DNA of 64,000 nucleotides. Origin: Aliagarivorans marinus DSM 23064 (GTDB lineage: Bacteria > Pseudomonadota > Gammaproteobacteria > Enterobacterales > Celerinatantimonadaceae). Numbering within the stretch: position 1 is the first letter of the stretch; every line of letters starts with the position of its first letter. This document shows, one piece after another, positions 9,380 through 18,563 of the stretch. A program made the position numbers and the translations under genes. Under the pieces are notes generated by a model that worked only from the letters and a program-made list of their open reading frames with translations, was not told where the DNA came from and did not search any database. The stretch spans positions 62,001-126,000 of the forward strand of contig NZ_AUBY01000008.1 of the NCBI RefSeq assembly GCF_000429485.1, written 5' to 3'.

Positions 9380-9976
9380 CTACCACCCCAGCGTTTTTTT
9401 GCTTTGCTGTTTGCGGATCTCGGTCTCGTCCGCCCACTCCACGATGCCCGTTTGCAGGTCCATCAGACGCATGGTCATCTTGTAGTACACATCGGTCACC
9501 TTCTTGTCTTTCTTGACGATACTCGACAGGTTGCCATAGAGCATGTACTCGGCACCGACCATCTGACCAAAGGCGATAGCTTTACTCGGGTCGACCAGTT
9601 CATCGTCGTTTTGGAAGTTCAGCTGATCGCGTACCGACTCAACCCGAGTCATATCCACAAAGCGGAACTTGCCCGATTGCAACATGCGGGTCGAGATGGA
9701 ATCGGTGATCGATTCAGTATCGATATGCTCGGTGGTCTTGTTCTTGATGCGCTCAACAAACACGATCGGGCGGCCAGAGGCGGTGATCTCATCTAGCAGT
9801 GGCGATGCAATCAGCGAGTCGGTCATCTGCGCAGCAATGGTTTGCAGATCGGTGGAGCCGAACTCGGTGTTAACCGTTTCCACTTCCTGCGGGTCGCCGT
9901 AGCTTACCTTGCTAGAACACCCGCCGAGCAGCACCAGACTTGCTGCCAACGCGGTGGCACATACCAATTTGTTCAT
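9380..9976 (-). CDS. lpoB: LpoB-type penicillin-binding protein activator
   Basis: Outer-membrane lipoprotein that stimulates the bifunctional peptidoglycan synthase PBP1B. It has a lipobox (LVLLGGCSS, Cys near 20) and the globular LpoB domain with IVFVERIKNKT, ITDSISTRMLQSGKFRFVD and a C-terminal LMDLQTGIVEWADE. The linker between the lipid anchor and the domain is short compared with the long Pro-rich linker of E. coli LpoB. Neighbours: ycfL 9 nt upstream, nagZ 3 nt downstream. Confidence 0.92.
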   Translation of the reverse strand: MNKLVCATALAASLVLLGGCSSKVSYGDPQEVETVNTEFGSTDLQTIAAQMTDSLIASPLLDEITASGRPIVFVERIKNKTTEHIDTESITDSISTRMLQSGKFRFVDMTRVESVRDQLNFQNDDELVDPSKAIAFGQMVGAEYMLYGNLSSIVKKDKKVTDVYYKMTMRLMDLQTGIVEWADETEIRKQQSKKTLGW

Positions 9977-9985
9977 ACACTACTC

Positions 9986-10384
9986 CTAGTTTTTTACTTC
10001 GCGTATATAGACTTTGAACGAGTCGGCCCGGGTGTCGAGCGCGACCGATTGTACTTGAATTTCTTGATGCCCATGCAGCGCCAGAGGATGCCATGGGGTG
10101 TTAGCCAGATCTAACTGCACACCTTTCTCATCGAACCAATAGAAGCGGTACTGCAGCTTCTGGGTACTGGAGGCGGTGGACTTCACGGTGGCGAAGCCAC
10201 GCAGGCGATCGCCCTCTTCCACGGTGCGCGCGTCTAGTATGGTCAGGCGGCGACCCAGTCCAAAGTTATCGACAATCAGCCACTGATTATTATCGCGGGC
10301 TTCAGAGTTTGCCGATATCCCCGAGGTATTGGTGGAACACCCGGCCACCAGCACGATCAGCATTGAAAGCAAAAAGCTACGCAT
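9986..10384 (-). CDS. ycfL: YcfL-family (DUF1425) lipoprotein
   Basis: A 132-residue predicted lipoprotein (lipobox VLVAGCSTN) of the YcfL/DUF1425 family. The C-terminal half has the pattern LQYRFYWFDEKGVQL...PWHPLALHGHQEIQVQSVA that is typical of these immunoglobulin-like beta domains. The function is unknown. The fixed place next to lpoB here and in enterobacteria suggests a role with PBP1 activation. Gaps to its neighbours are only 9 nt on each side. Confidence 0.88.
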   Translation of the reverse strand: MRSFLLSMLIVLVAGCSTNTSGISANSEARDNNQWLIVDNFGLGRRLTILDARTVEEGDRLRGFATVKSTASSTQKLQYRFYWFDEKGVQLDLANTPWHPLALHGHQEIQVQSVALDTRADSFKVYIREVKN

Positions 10385-10393
10385 AAGCGCCTC

Positions 10394-11806
10394 CTACAGT
10401 TGAAAACTGCGCGTGACAGTATACTCACCGGCAAACACCAGTGTGACTCTGCCCGCACTCACGTTAATGGTCGATTCCGAGTTCATCCAGCCCGGCACAG
10501 AAAAGCGGTGACTACCGCTGTCGATGGCCTTGATGGCGATGTTATCCTGCGCAGGTAAGGTCTGCCAGTGTCGGGTATCTGCCCGCTCAGAGACGATGTT
10601 GTAGATGTTCATCAGAGCACCCGCCAACTCCTCTTCCTTGGTCGACTTCTCAGCCTCACGGGTCAAGCCATCCTTAGTGGCTAAGCGTAGCACCTGGCGC
10701 AGTATCAACCCGGGCAGGTCTTCCTGTAGTTGCCGCTGAGCCACTGCGCTGAAATTGGTCATCGGCGCAGCCACATAATGTTTGTCACCAAGTTGGAAGG
10801 CCAAGTTGTCGGCGCTGCGTACCCCGGTCATCACCGGCAGGGCCACCGAGTAATAGCGCCAATGGCGGCCGTCGGGGATTGGCACGGTAAACTTCACCTC
10901 TTGGCGCGCCTGCACCAGCCCCTGCTCGGCAATCAGCACCACCAGCCCCTGCCCCTCGCCAAGCTCCAACTCTGCGCCGCCGCTGTATTGCTCAACGTCA
11001 CTCATCCCCAAACGTTTGCCTAAACGCCCCACCTCGGCTTTGAGATCGGGGTTGTCCGGTGCCAATGACAAAGCCTTACGGTAGGAGATATAAGCATCGT
11101 TAGGCTCGCCGGCGGCCACAAACATGGCACCAGCTAGAGCATGCGACGAGGCCAGCTGATAGGGATCGGAAAGGGTCGAAGACAGACCGCTTTGTGGGTA
11201 CTCCCCCAACACCGCCTGATACTGGGTGCGGTACTCTCGCAACTCTTGTTCGAGATCGCGCGGCGCCTCGGAAAGCGCCTGTTGCTGGAGCCAGTTGGCG
11301 CGGCGCACCTCGACCAGCGCACCGGACAGGCCCTGCTGCTCAAGGTAGTTCTGCGCCTGATAGTAGTGCAGCATCGCCTGCTCATAGGGCGGAATGGTGT
11401 ACTCGATAAAGTTATCGTTGCTAATTAAACTGGCGGTCTGCTGCAGACCAGAAGAGACCCGATAGTTAGGCTGGGTACTTAGCCAGCGAAGCTGCTGATC
11501 GACTTGGCTAAAGCTTGCCAGGCTCTGCTCGCTATCTGGGCTTAGATACTCCAAGCGCCCTTGTTCGAGCAAGCGCAAATACTGAGCCGTACCAGAGTCA
11601 CCGGCCTTGAAAGCCGCAGCAGCTTTGCTCGCCTGCCCTTGCGCAACCAGGCTGCGCGACCAACTCAGCTGATCGGAGTAGCTACTCAACAGCTGCTGAT
11701 AGAACGTGGCCGAACATGCCGCCAACAGCATGCTGCAAAGCGCAACGCTAAGCGGCTTGGCACGGCGCTTAAGCGCATTACCGAAACGAGTAGAGCGATA
11801 GAACAA
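10394..11806 (-). CDS. COG3014-family lipoprotein
   Basis: First gene of the ycfL-lpoB-nagZ-ycfP operon. It encodes a 470-residue lipoprotein with an unusually long basic signal peptide (KRRAKPLSVALCSMLLAACSA; Cys near 31). Residues about 35-260 are helical with TPR-like pairs, including ALAGAMFVAAGEPNDAYISYRKALSLAPDNPDLKAE split over two helices. A beta-rich part follows, ending TVTRSFQL. The start is TTG with GGAG roughly 8-10 nt before; no ATG lies before the lipobox Met. The family is uncharacterised; context points to the cell wall. Confidence 0.8.
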   Translation of the reverse strand: MFYRSTRFGNALKRRAKPLSVALCSMLLAACSATFYQQLLSSYSDQLSWSRSLVAQGQASKAAAAFKAGDSGTAQYLRLLEQGRLEYLSPDSEQSLASFSQVDQQLRWLSTQPNYRVSSGLQQTASLISNDNFIEYTIPPYEQAMLHYYQAQNYLEQQGLSGALVEVRRANWLQQQALSEAPRDLEQELREYRTQYQAVLGEYPQSGLSSTLSDPYQLASSHALAGAMFVAAGEPNDAYISYRKALSLAPDNPDLKAEVGRLGKRLGMSDVEQYSGGAELELGEGQGLVVLIAEQGLVQARQEVKFTVPIPDGRHWRYYSVALPVMTGVRSADNLAFQLGDKHYVAAPMTNFSAVAQRQLQEDLPGLILRQVLRLATKDGLTREAEKSTKEEELAGALMNIYNIVSERADTRHWQTLPAQDNIAIKAIDSGSHRFSVPGWMNSESTINVSAGRVTLVFAGEYTVTRSFQL

Positions 11807-12308
11807 GCAACAATCTCCGTGCAGAACGAATGGCAGGCTCTTGGGTGAACAGGAGCCACATTATGCGAGAACTTAAGCAAGGGAGAAAGCACCTTTACGC
11901 GAGTTTACTTAAACTCCCTTTCGCCGATTAAAAACTAAGCCAAAGCTTCAACGTAGATGACTCGGCAGCGCACCTCAGCACGATAATGCACAACTATGCA
12001 CAACTATGCGCAACTACGTATATGCAAGAATGCGTTATTCGGTAACAGCCTTAAGTTCAGTGAAAAGCCTTTCACTTAAAGTAAGTGATTACTCATTTAT
12101 AAAATCTTTGTCTTTCACAAGGTTCAATCGACTAAATTACGAGCAGTTCGGCGGCTGAGCTGAAGTTTGTTGTGATCCTGTCGATAGTATAATTGACGCG
12201 GCCTCGGCATAATCGAGGTAACGGCTAAAAACAAAATAAAGTAAGCCTGGTAACAGTAAAACACAAAAACAAAAAAGCTACGTTTGGGAAAGGGATAGTC
12301 GAGGGGCT
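11807..12308. other. Divergent intergenic region, COG3014 gene / chemoreceptor
   Basis: About 500 bp with no convincing gene. It must hold promoters for both flanking genes. Visible items are three imperfect copies of a 10-bp unit (CAACTATGCA) at 11991-12020 and a palindrome at 12059-12076 listed separately. The chemoreceptor start is preceded by GAGGGG. I could not place a sigma-28 or sigma-70 promoter with confidence. Confidence 0.6.
12059..12076. promoter_or_regulatory. TGAAA-N4-TTTCA palindrome upstream of chemoreceptor
   Basis: AGTGAAA-AGCC-TTTCACT is a perfect 7+4+7 palindrome. Its core, TGAAA-N4-TTTCA, is the same as in the palindromes upstream of lamB and malM-like B in this window. 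It lies about 230 bp before the chemoreceptor start. A shared repressor is an inference. Confidence 0.4.
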
Positions 12309-14345
12309 ATGAAAAAGATTGTGAATAATGCAAGTGGCGTGGGTCAGATGCTCGCCAATTTGTCGATTGTACATCGGGTAAACATTGGCTTCGCTTTATT
12401 AGTGTTAATGATGTTGATAGCCAGCGCGTTAAACATTCGAGCGGGCGGGCTTATCGCCAACCAGCTCGACGAAGTGACCAACAACGCCAACCCATTGGTG
12501 TTAGAAAGCAGCCAGTTTGCGGTCGACCTGCTCACCGCCGACAAGCACTTCAAAGATGCACTCACCAGCGTCAATCCAGAGAGTATTCAATCCAGCCAAG
12601 ACAACTTCGAGCAGAGCCAACTCGATTTTGTTCAACAGATAGGCAACCTGCTGCAAAGCACCCAGCCTTATCCAGAGCTGCGCCAACGGATTGAAGCGCT
12701 CAATCAGCTGGAGAGTGATTACTTTCAGGTGGCAGTTCAGGTTATGCGCGACAACGTCAGCTACCGCGAACAGGTCACACAGGTACGACGCAGCGCCAGT
12801 CAACTGCAGATCATGCTGCCTCAGCTGAAAAAGAACCTGTCTGATAAAGTGATTCTGCTCGACGATGACTACATCCGCTGGGCCAGCGAGAGCTTTCTCA
12901 ATGCCATGGCGACCATCGAGTTGAACACCATGGACGGGCTAAGTCGCGATGATTCTGAAAACATCGCCAAGTCACTCGCCCGCAACAAGAACCTACTCAA
13001 GACCTTTGAAGAGGCCACCAGCAACCTGGAAGATGAGATCCCAGAGCTGCGCAATGATATGGGCCACCAGATCGACCAGTTTGTGCGTGATACCACCGCT
13101 GACAATGGCGCCCTCTCTAGGCACCTTGAGCTAGTCACCCAGCGCGAAAACATCGAACAGCGCACCGCCGAGGTAGCCGTGCTGATTAGCGATGCTGTGG
13201 AGCAACTTAACGAGATCAACCGCATCGCCAACCAGATCGCCGCCGATGCCGCAGCCGAGGCTCATCAGCGAATCAGCGCCACCCGCTGGCAGGCGATTAT
13301 CGCCATGCTGATTGCAGTGCCAGTGACCATTGCCATCGCCTGGAGCGTGGCTCAGGGCATCAAGCGCCCACTGCGTTTGCTGATGGATAACTTTGGCGCG
13401 GCCGCCGAGGGTGACCTGACCCGCGAGATTGATTACACCAGCAACAACGAATTCGGTCAGCTGGCTAGCTCCGCCAACCAGATGGTCAGCCAGATGCGCA
13501 AGCTACTGCACGACATCCTCGATGGTGCCGAGAGCTTGGCCAATGTGTCGCGCTCCAACTCGCAAACCCTCAACGAAGCGCGCAGCGAGTTGGACAATCA
13601 ACGTCAGGAAACCGCCTCAGTGGCAGCCGCGATGACCGAGATGGAGCAGTCGGTACGCGAAGTCGCCTCTAGCGCCAACGTCACTCTGGACAAGGTGATG
13701 GAAGTGGAGCACGCCTCCAGCTCAGGCCGTAAGATCATGAGCGACAATATCACCACCACCCATCAGCTGTCCGACCGCTTGGCGCACAGCAGTGAGGTGA
13801 TCGGTGAAGTGGGCGATATGAGTAACAACATTGGCTCAATCCTCGATGTGATCCGTGGCATCGCCGATCAAACTAACCTGTTGGCGCTTAACGCGGCCAT
13901 CGAAGCCGCCCGTGCTGGCGAGCAAGGCCGAGGCTTTGCGGTCGTAGCTGATGAGGTAAGGGTGTTGGCTCAGAAAACCACCGATTCAACCTCTGAGATT
14001 CAGACCATGATCGAGAATCTTCAGAAGAGTGCCAAGCGCGCGGTAGAGGTGATGGCTCAGTGCTCCAACGAGATGCAATCGAGTATTGCGCAAACCTCTG
14101 ATGCCAACGGCGCGATGGAGGAGATCCAGGGCATTATCACCCAGATCTCCGACATGAGCAGCCAGATTGCCGCCGCCGCCGAGCAGCAGCAAGCGACTGG
14201 CGCAGAGATCTCCAGCAACCTTAACCGCATCTCCAATATCAGCGATGAGAACTACCACAGCATTGAGGTGGTGGCGCATACCAGTGAGGAGATGGGCGAG
14301 CTGGCGCAAACCCAAGACCAGCTGGTGAAACACTTCAAGGTGTAG
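12309..14345 (+). CDS. Methyl-accepting chemotaxis protein 1
   Basis: Transmembrane chemoreceptor that signals to CheA/CheW. Layout: a first membrane helix about residues 26-46, a long helical periplasmic sensor of about 280 residues, a second helix about 332-352 ([19 protein letters not shown]), a HAMP domain, and a signalling coiled coil with the conserved hairpin tip [18 protein letters not shown] near residue 522. There is no CheR-binding pentapeptide; it ends QLVKHFKV. The ligand is unknown. RBS GAGGGG lies close before the ATG. It is followed by a PilZ gene and a second, related receptor. Confidence 0.95.
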   Translation: MKKIVNNASGVGQMLANLSIVHRVNIGFALLVLMMLIASALNIRAGGLIANQLDEVTNNANPLVLESSQFAVDLLTADKHFKDALTSVNPESIQSSQDNFEQSQLDFVQQIGNLLQSTQPYPELRQRIEALNQLESDYFQVAVQVMRDNVSYREQVTQVRRSASQLQIMLPQLKKNLSDKVILLDDDYIRWASESFLNAMATIELNTMDGLSRDDSENIAKSLARNKNLLKTFEEATSNLEDEIPELRNDMGHQIDQFVRDTTADNGALSRHLELVTQRENIEQRTAEVAVLISDAVEQLNEINRIANQIAADAAAEAHQRISATRWQAIIAMLIAVPVTIAIAWSVAQGIKRPLRLLMDNFGAAAEGDLTREIDYTSNNEFGQLASSANQMVSQMRKLLHDILDGAESLANVSRSNSQTLNEARSELDNQRQETASVAAAMTEMEQSVREVASSANVTLDKVMEVEHASSSGRKIMSDNITTTHQLSDRLAHSSEVIGEVGDMSNNIGSILDVIRGIADQTNLLALNAAIEAARAGEQGRGFAVVADEVRVLAQKTTDSTSEIQTMIENLQKSAKRAVEVMAQCSNEMQSSIAQTSDANGAMEEIQGIITQISDMSSQIAAAAEQQQATGAEISSNLNRISNISDENYHSIEVVAHTSEEMGELAQTQDQLVKHFKV

Positions 14346-14354
14346 TGTAATGGT

Positions 14355-14373
14355 GGGGCGCGGGATGCGCCCC
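14355..14373 (+). terminator. Short GC-rich hairpin after chemoreceptor 1
   Basis: GGGGCGC-GGGAT-GCGCCCC forms a 7-bp stem 10 nt past the stop. No T run follows, so it may be an RNA-stabilising hairpin or a weak attenuator ahead of the PilZ gene rather than a true terminator. Confidence 0.35.
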
Positions 14374-14404
14374 AAACCTCACACAACAGTTAAAGGATTA
14401 ACCT

Positions 14405-15073
14405 GTGGATTTGCTCAGTCCGGAACTCAAAAAACGCTTTGATGCCCTGCCCTGCAACTCTGAAGTGCAGATCCAAATTCCCACCGCCACCACCCCAATT
14501 CGCCTGCGCAGCCGTTTGGTGGGTATCGATCCCAATATGTGCATATTGCTCAGCCAAGGCAGCGATCATAATTGGAAGGCTGCCAAAGAGTTGCTTCGTG
14601 AAGGCCAAACCGTGGTGATACGGGTGATGAACCCGCTCGACCCCGACGGCCCGATCTTCGCCTATCGCGATGCCATCACCAAGATGATGAGCGTGGTGGG
14701 CCGCTGGTTGGTGATTGGCTACCCCAAACAGTTGCAGTACATCAGCCTGCGAGAACATGCCCGTCATCCGGTACAGGCTCAAGCCAAACTGATTTTCAGC
14801 GATAGCCAATCCTCGGTGCAGTTGTGTGATATCTCCTTGCAAGGCTGTGCGGTCATCACCGAACACTTAGTGAAAGCCGGTGTTCCCGATGGGCAATTAC
14901 AGCTGCAAACCCACGACAATAAGCCCATTGCTATCCCAGTTCAGTTCTGCAATCAGAACCGAACCCACCCGCAATCAGAGCAGTATCAGGTAGGCCTGAA
15001 GTTCAGCGCCGATGACAAGCAAAAAATCCGCTTTGTTCAGCAAACCATCCTGCAATACCTGATTGAAACCTAG
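14405..15073 (+). CDS. PilZ-domain c-di-GMP-binding protein
   Basis: A 222-residue cytoplasmic protein with a YcgR-like N-terminal beta domain (residues about 1-110) and a PilZ domain (about 115-215). The c-di-GMP-binding signature is intact: RxxxR in LREHARHPV near residue 119, and DxSxxG in CDISLQGCA near residue 142. YcgR-type proteins slow flagellar motors when c-di-GMP is high. Translation begins at GTG with AAGGA 7-8 nt before. Sitting between two chemoreceptor genes, it may tie c-di-GMP level to taxis; this is inference. Confidence 0.85.
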   Translation: MDLLSPELKKRFDALPCNSEVQIQIPTATTPIRLRSRLVGIDPNMCILLSQGSDHNWKAAKELLREGQTVVIRVMNPLDPDGPIFAYRDAITKMMSVVGRWLVIGYPKQLQYISLREHARHPVQAQAKLIFSDSQSSVQLCDISLQGCAVITEHLVKAGVPDGQLQLQTHDNKPIAIPVQFCNQNRTHPQSEQYQVGLKFSADDKQKIRFVQQTILQYLIET

Positions 15074-15215
15074 GCTAAGCTCACTGTTTTAGTAATTACC
15101 GCCAATAGAGTTTTGACTCTCCGCACACTCTGGCTGGATGCCTGCTGAAAAATGTAACCGGTTTCATTTTAATTGAGGAAATGTAACACCGCATTCACTC
15201 ACATGGAGGTCATGT

Positions 15216-17213
15216 ATGCGTTTGGGTCTAGGCATCGTATCCCGCGTCATCACCAGCTTCGCCATTCTTGGTATTTCAATGTTGCTACTTGGAGGTTACT
15301 CCATGTACAGCAATCGCTCATTGCACGATGATGTGCAGCAGATCAGCCAGCGCTTTACCCCGATGGTTGAACTGGCAGGAGACGCCAGCCTTACCGCCCT
15401 GCAGCTCGAGAAACACCTGAACAACTACCTGTTTGAAAACCGCAACAACGCTCACGCCGAGTTATTGGACGAGCTGGCGCCACTCGCTGAGCAGCTCAAC
15501 CAGCAACTACTAGATATTCCTGATGAACTGCTGCCAGCAGAGCAGAAAACCGCTTCTGTGGCTACCATTGAGCAGTTTCTGAGTCATGCAGCGAGCATTC
15601 AAGGTAATCACCAAAGCAGCATCGAGCTGCAACAGGCCATCGCCAAAAAACGTATCCGCGTACAAAGGCTGCCCGGCACCATTCAGCGTGATCTGCAGGC
15701 CTTTACCACCGAATCGAGCACCTTCCTCAAGTCGATACTTGCCAACCTCGATACCTCCCTCTCCTTTGTTGAGGTCAACACCCTGCGGGCACTCAATGCC
15801 AGCGACCCCAGCGAGGTCAGCAAAGCGCTGTTGGCCAACCAGAAGAAACGCGATGACATCGAGATGGACTTCGAAGATATCGTTAGCCTGGTCGACAGCG
15901 TCCAAGATATGGCCAACGGTTCGATTGCCCATGGCATTAAAGAGCTGCTGCAAGAGACTATGGAGCCGCAAGGAGTGCTCTCGCAACAGCTGCAATACAT
16001 CGAGCACCAACAGCAACTGAGCCGTGACTTAAGCTTGGCAACCAGTGCCATCGATGAGCTGGTTGCGGGCTTAGCACAGGTGCAAAACAGCGCAAGAACA
16101 CGCGCCGATGCCGCCAACCAACGGGCCGAGAGTACCTATCAGCAAGGGCGTGCCCTACTGGTAGGGTTGCTGTCAGTTTCATTGCTGGTGGTGCTTATTA
16201 TTAGCGCCAGCATCTATCGCAGCGTGAACTCGCCACTACGGGAGATCAAGGTGGTATTACACCAGCTCACTCGGGGGGATTTACGCAGCAAGATTGGCTA
16301 CGCCAAACCCGATGAGTTCGGCGAGTTAAGCACCAACATCAACCAGGTCATCGACCAACTGCAGCACATATTGGGCGAACTTAGCGCCACCGCCGCCGAA
16401 ATCAAGCAGGTATCGCAAAGCAATCTGGCCAGCGCCGAGCGGGTCACCGACAAGCTCGACAGCGAACGCCAAGGTACCGCGAGCGTCGCAGCAGCCATGA
16501 CCGAGATGGAACAATCAGCGGTGCAGGTGTCCGATGCGGTCGACCATGCCCAGCAACGAATTCAAGATGTGAAAGCAGCGAGTGCGCTGGGCCTTGAGCT
16601 TTCCGATCAAAACCGTCAGCTAATCGATCAGTTGGCAGAGCGAATAAGCCAGAGCACGAGTGTGGTTGAACAAGTGGAAAGCTTGGGTGCCGACATCGCC
16701 GGGATCTTAGATGTCATTGAAGATATTGCCTCACAAACCAACCTGCTGGCGCTTAACGCCGCCATCGAAGCGGCCCGGGCTGGCGAACATGGCCGTGGCT
16801 TTGCAGTGGTCTCCGACGAGGTGCGTAGCTTAGCGCAGAAGACCCGCAGCTCAACCGGCAAGATCCAAGAGATGATCGAGGCGCTACAGCAAAGTATCAA
16901 AAGCGCTACCCTCCAAATGGGCGAGTGCCATCAAGAGATGACCCAGTGCGTACGCATGTCCGATGAAACCGAACAAAGCCAACAGCAAATTCAACTATTG
17001 ATGGAAGAGATTGCCGAGCTCGGCACCCAGATCTCGGTTGCCGCCACCGAACAGCGGCAAACCTCACAAGCGATATCTCTTAACCTTAATGAGATATCTA
17101 GTGGCTCGGCGAGCAACTACCAAGAGATTGGCCAAGTACTGGAAGTCAGTGGCCAACTTAGCGGCCTGGCGCAGAAGCAAGAGACCCTCGCGCAGCGCTT
17201 TGAGGTAGTATGA
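15216..17213 (+). CDS. Methyl-accepting chemotaxis protein 2
   Basis: Second chemoreceptor with the same architecture as the one 0.9 kb upstream: a membrane helix at about residues 9-30, a helical sensor, a second helix about 315-337 ([21 protein letters not shown]), a HAMP domain and signalling hairpin [18 protein letters not shown] near residue 509. The methylation helix shares [14 protein letters not shown] with the first receptor, so they are probably an old tandem duplication with diverged sensors. RBS GGAGG lies 8 nt before the ATG. The 3' end sits in a small tandem repeat. Confidence 0.95.
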   Translation: MRLGLGIVSRVITSFAILGISMLLLGGYSMYSNRSLHDDVQQISQRFTPMVELAGDASLTALQLEKHLNNYLFENRNNAHAELLDELAPLAEQLNQQLLDIPDELLPAEQKTASVATIEQFLSHAASIQGNHQSSIELQQAIAKKRIRVQRLPGTIQRDLQAFTTESSTFLKSILANLDTSLSFVEVNTLRALNASDPSEVSKALLANQKKRDDIEMDFEDIVSLVDSVQDMANGSIAHGIKELLQETMEPQGVLSQQLQYIEHQQQLSRDLSLATSAIDELVAGLAQVQNSARTRADAANQRAESTYQQGRALLVGLLSVSLLVVLIISASIYRSVNSPLREIKVVLHQLTRGDLRSKIGYAKPDEFGELSTNINQVIDQLQHILGELSATAAEIKQVSQSNLASAERVTDKLDSERQGTASVAAAMTEMEQSAVQVSDAVDHAQQRIQDVKAASALGLELSDQNRQLIDQLAERISQSTSVVEQVESLGADIAGILDVIEDIASQTNLLALNAAIEAARAGEHGRGFAVVSDEVRSLAQKTRSSTGKIQEMIEALQQSIKSATLQMGECHQEMTQCVRMSDETEQSQQQIQLLMEEIAELGTQISVAATEQRQTSQAISLNLNEISSGSASNYQEIGQVLEVSGQLSGLAQKQETLAQRFEVV

Positions 17214-17279
17214 ACAGCGTTTTGAGGTGGTATGAGCAGCGCTTTGACGCTATTTGAATAGCATTTTGTAGAAAGGTAA
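17192..17279 (+). repeat. Degenerate 22-bp tandem repeat at chemoreceptor 2 stop
   Basis: The last 22 coding bases, including TGA, are repeated downstream: unit 1 at 17192-17213, unit 2 at 17214-17235 (3 changes), unit 3 at 17236-17257 (diverged 3' half) and a decayed fourth from 17258. Each of the first three units ends in TGA. Because 22 is not a multiple of 3, only the first TGA is in frame. Confidence 0.8.
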
Positions 17280-17306
17280 GCAGGGCCGTGTTTACTGCCC
17301 TGCTTA
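17277..17306. terminator. Bidirectional stem-loop between chemoreceptor 2 and malM-like C
   Basis: A perfect 10-bp inverted repeat TAAGCAGGGC / GCCCTGCTTA with a 10-nt loop lies between two convergent genes. Both sides lack a strong T run; it probably serves both transcripts. Confidence 0.6.
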
Positions 17307-17321
17307 GCAAGCGGATTGATG

Positions 17322-18389
17322 CTACGGTTGGTAGGTTTTCAAGGTATCAAAGAAGGTTTTGCGAGCACTCTTGGAGCCGAGAGTTTCAGCCTCATCCACC
17401 AGCGATAGCGCGGTATCGATCTGGCCCGACTGAATAGACTCTCTGATCAATTGATTGTACATCGACTCTGTCTGCTCCAGCATGCGCCGCTTAGTATCTG
17501 GCGTATCGCTGGCAAAGCCGACTGCGGCAGGCTCGACACTTGCCGAGCTATTATCAGTGCCAATGGTGGCAGCAGTGGTAGTTTTAGGTTCCTCAATCAC
17601 GGGCTGGCGTAGCTCACGTGCTTGCTTGTCGGCAACGATACTCTTGCCTTGGTAGTCTACAGCGGTCGCCACCTTCTGGCTGCGTTCGCCAAACAAAGGC
17701 TTTTTCTCGATAACCCCATCCTTAACCGTTGGGTTCACATACAGCTCCAGTGCGCCTAACGCGCTGTGCGGCAGCTCTACATCGTTCATCATTGGGTCGT
17801 TGCGACCATTGTTGATATCTTCGATGCGACGCGGGTGCACCATGGTCACCGAGCCCTGCATATCGTTGGCGGTTGAGTACACCAACAGGTAGCTATCTCC
17901 CAGTGAGGGGTCGAGCTGGATAACCGCACGATAACGGTTGGGATCGCGTTTCTTTTCTGCGATGGCATAGCGGAAGCTGCTAAAAGGGATCTGACGAATC
18001 ACTTGGTGGTTGGCATCCAGGATGGCGACCGTGGGCGCTAACACGCCGTCGGTTGCAACGCTATCAATCGCCAGCAGGTAAGGTGCACTGGCCTTAGGTA
18101 ACTGATAACCCAGTGTATAGCTGTCGCCAGATACAAATGGGAATACTTGGGTGTCTTCGTCGAGCGCTTGGCGTACCCGAGATTTTTCCTCAAGCGGTAT
18201 GTACTCAAGCTCAGATAGCGACCAACAGCACAAGCTAGCACTGCTCAGATTATCACGCGCTTCGTCAACTTCGTTGCTGAATGGCGCCAGCGCCTTGTCC
18301 AGATCGAATACCCTTAAATCCTCCACCGATGAAGAACAGGCTGCCAGCCCTAATGAAAACATGGCCACGATTAACTTCGAATGTTCCAC
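17322..18389 (-). CDS. MalM-like lipoprotein C
   Basis: One of three MalM-family proteins around lamB. MalM is a periplasmic or lipid-anchored protein of maltose operons with unknown biochemical role. Seen: lipobox LGLAACSSS, the family Cys-Cys motif in SLCCWSLSELEY near residue 55, a beta-rich core with YTLGYQLP and YLLVYST, then a low-complexity linker and a C-terminal helical module (YNQLI...ALSLVDEAETLGSKSARKTF). This copy is the most diverged and lies beyond ptsG, separated from it by the ptsG terminator. It may have its own promoter. Confidence 0.8.
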   Translation of the reverse strand: MEHSKLIVAMFSLGLAACSSSVEDLRVFDLDKALAPFSNEVDEARDNLSSASLCCWSLSELEYIPLEEKSRVRQALDEDTQVFPFVSGDSYTLGYQLPKASAPYLLAIDSVATDGVLAPTVAILDANHQVIRQIPFSSFRYAIAEKKRDPNRYRAVIQLDPSLGDSYLLVYSTANDMQGSVTMVHPRRIEDINNGRNDPMMNDVELPHSALGALELYVNPTVKDGVIEKKPLFGERSQKVATAVDYQGKSIVADKQARELRQPVIEEPKTTTAATIGTDNSSASVEPAAVGFASDTPDTKRRMLEQTESMYNQLIRESIQSGQIDTALSLVDEAETLGSKSARKTFFDTLKTYQP

Positions 18390-18517
18390 AACTACTCCCT
18401 TGGTATCTTTTTGCTCTCCATTACTGGTTAACCAATATCAACATTTTGTGGCATAAACTGCCAGATATATTTACCAATTAGTCTGCCACGATCACAGTCC
18501 TTGGCAGGCTTCAGGCA

Positions 18518-18543
18518 TAAAAAAAGGAGGCCTTAGGCCTCCT
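18518..18543 (-). terminator. Rho-independent terminator of ptsG
   Basis: AGGAGGCC-TTA-GGCCTCCT stem of 8 bp followed on the minus strand by seven T residues, about 20 nt past the ptsG stop. This is a canonical intrinsic terminator. Confidence 0.9.
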
Positions 18544-18563
18544 CATCAACTCATGAAAACCAC

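Noticed and set aside
11991-12020. Three 10-bp direct repeats as possible iterons or CRISPR
   Set aside because: Too few, too short and without spacers; no replication or cas genes nearby.
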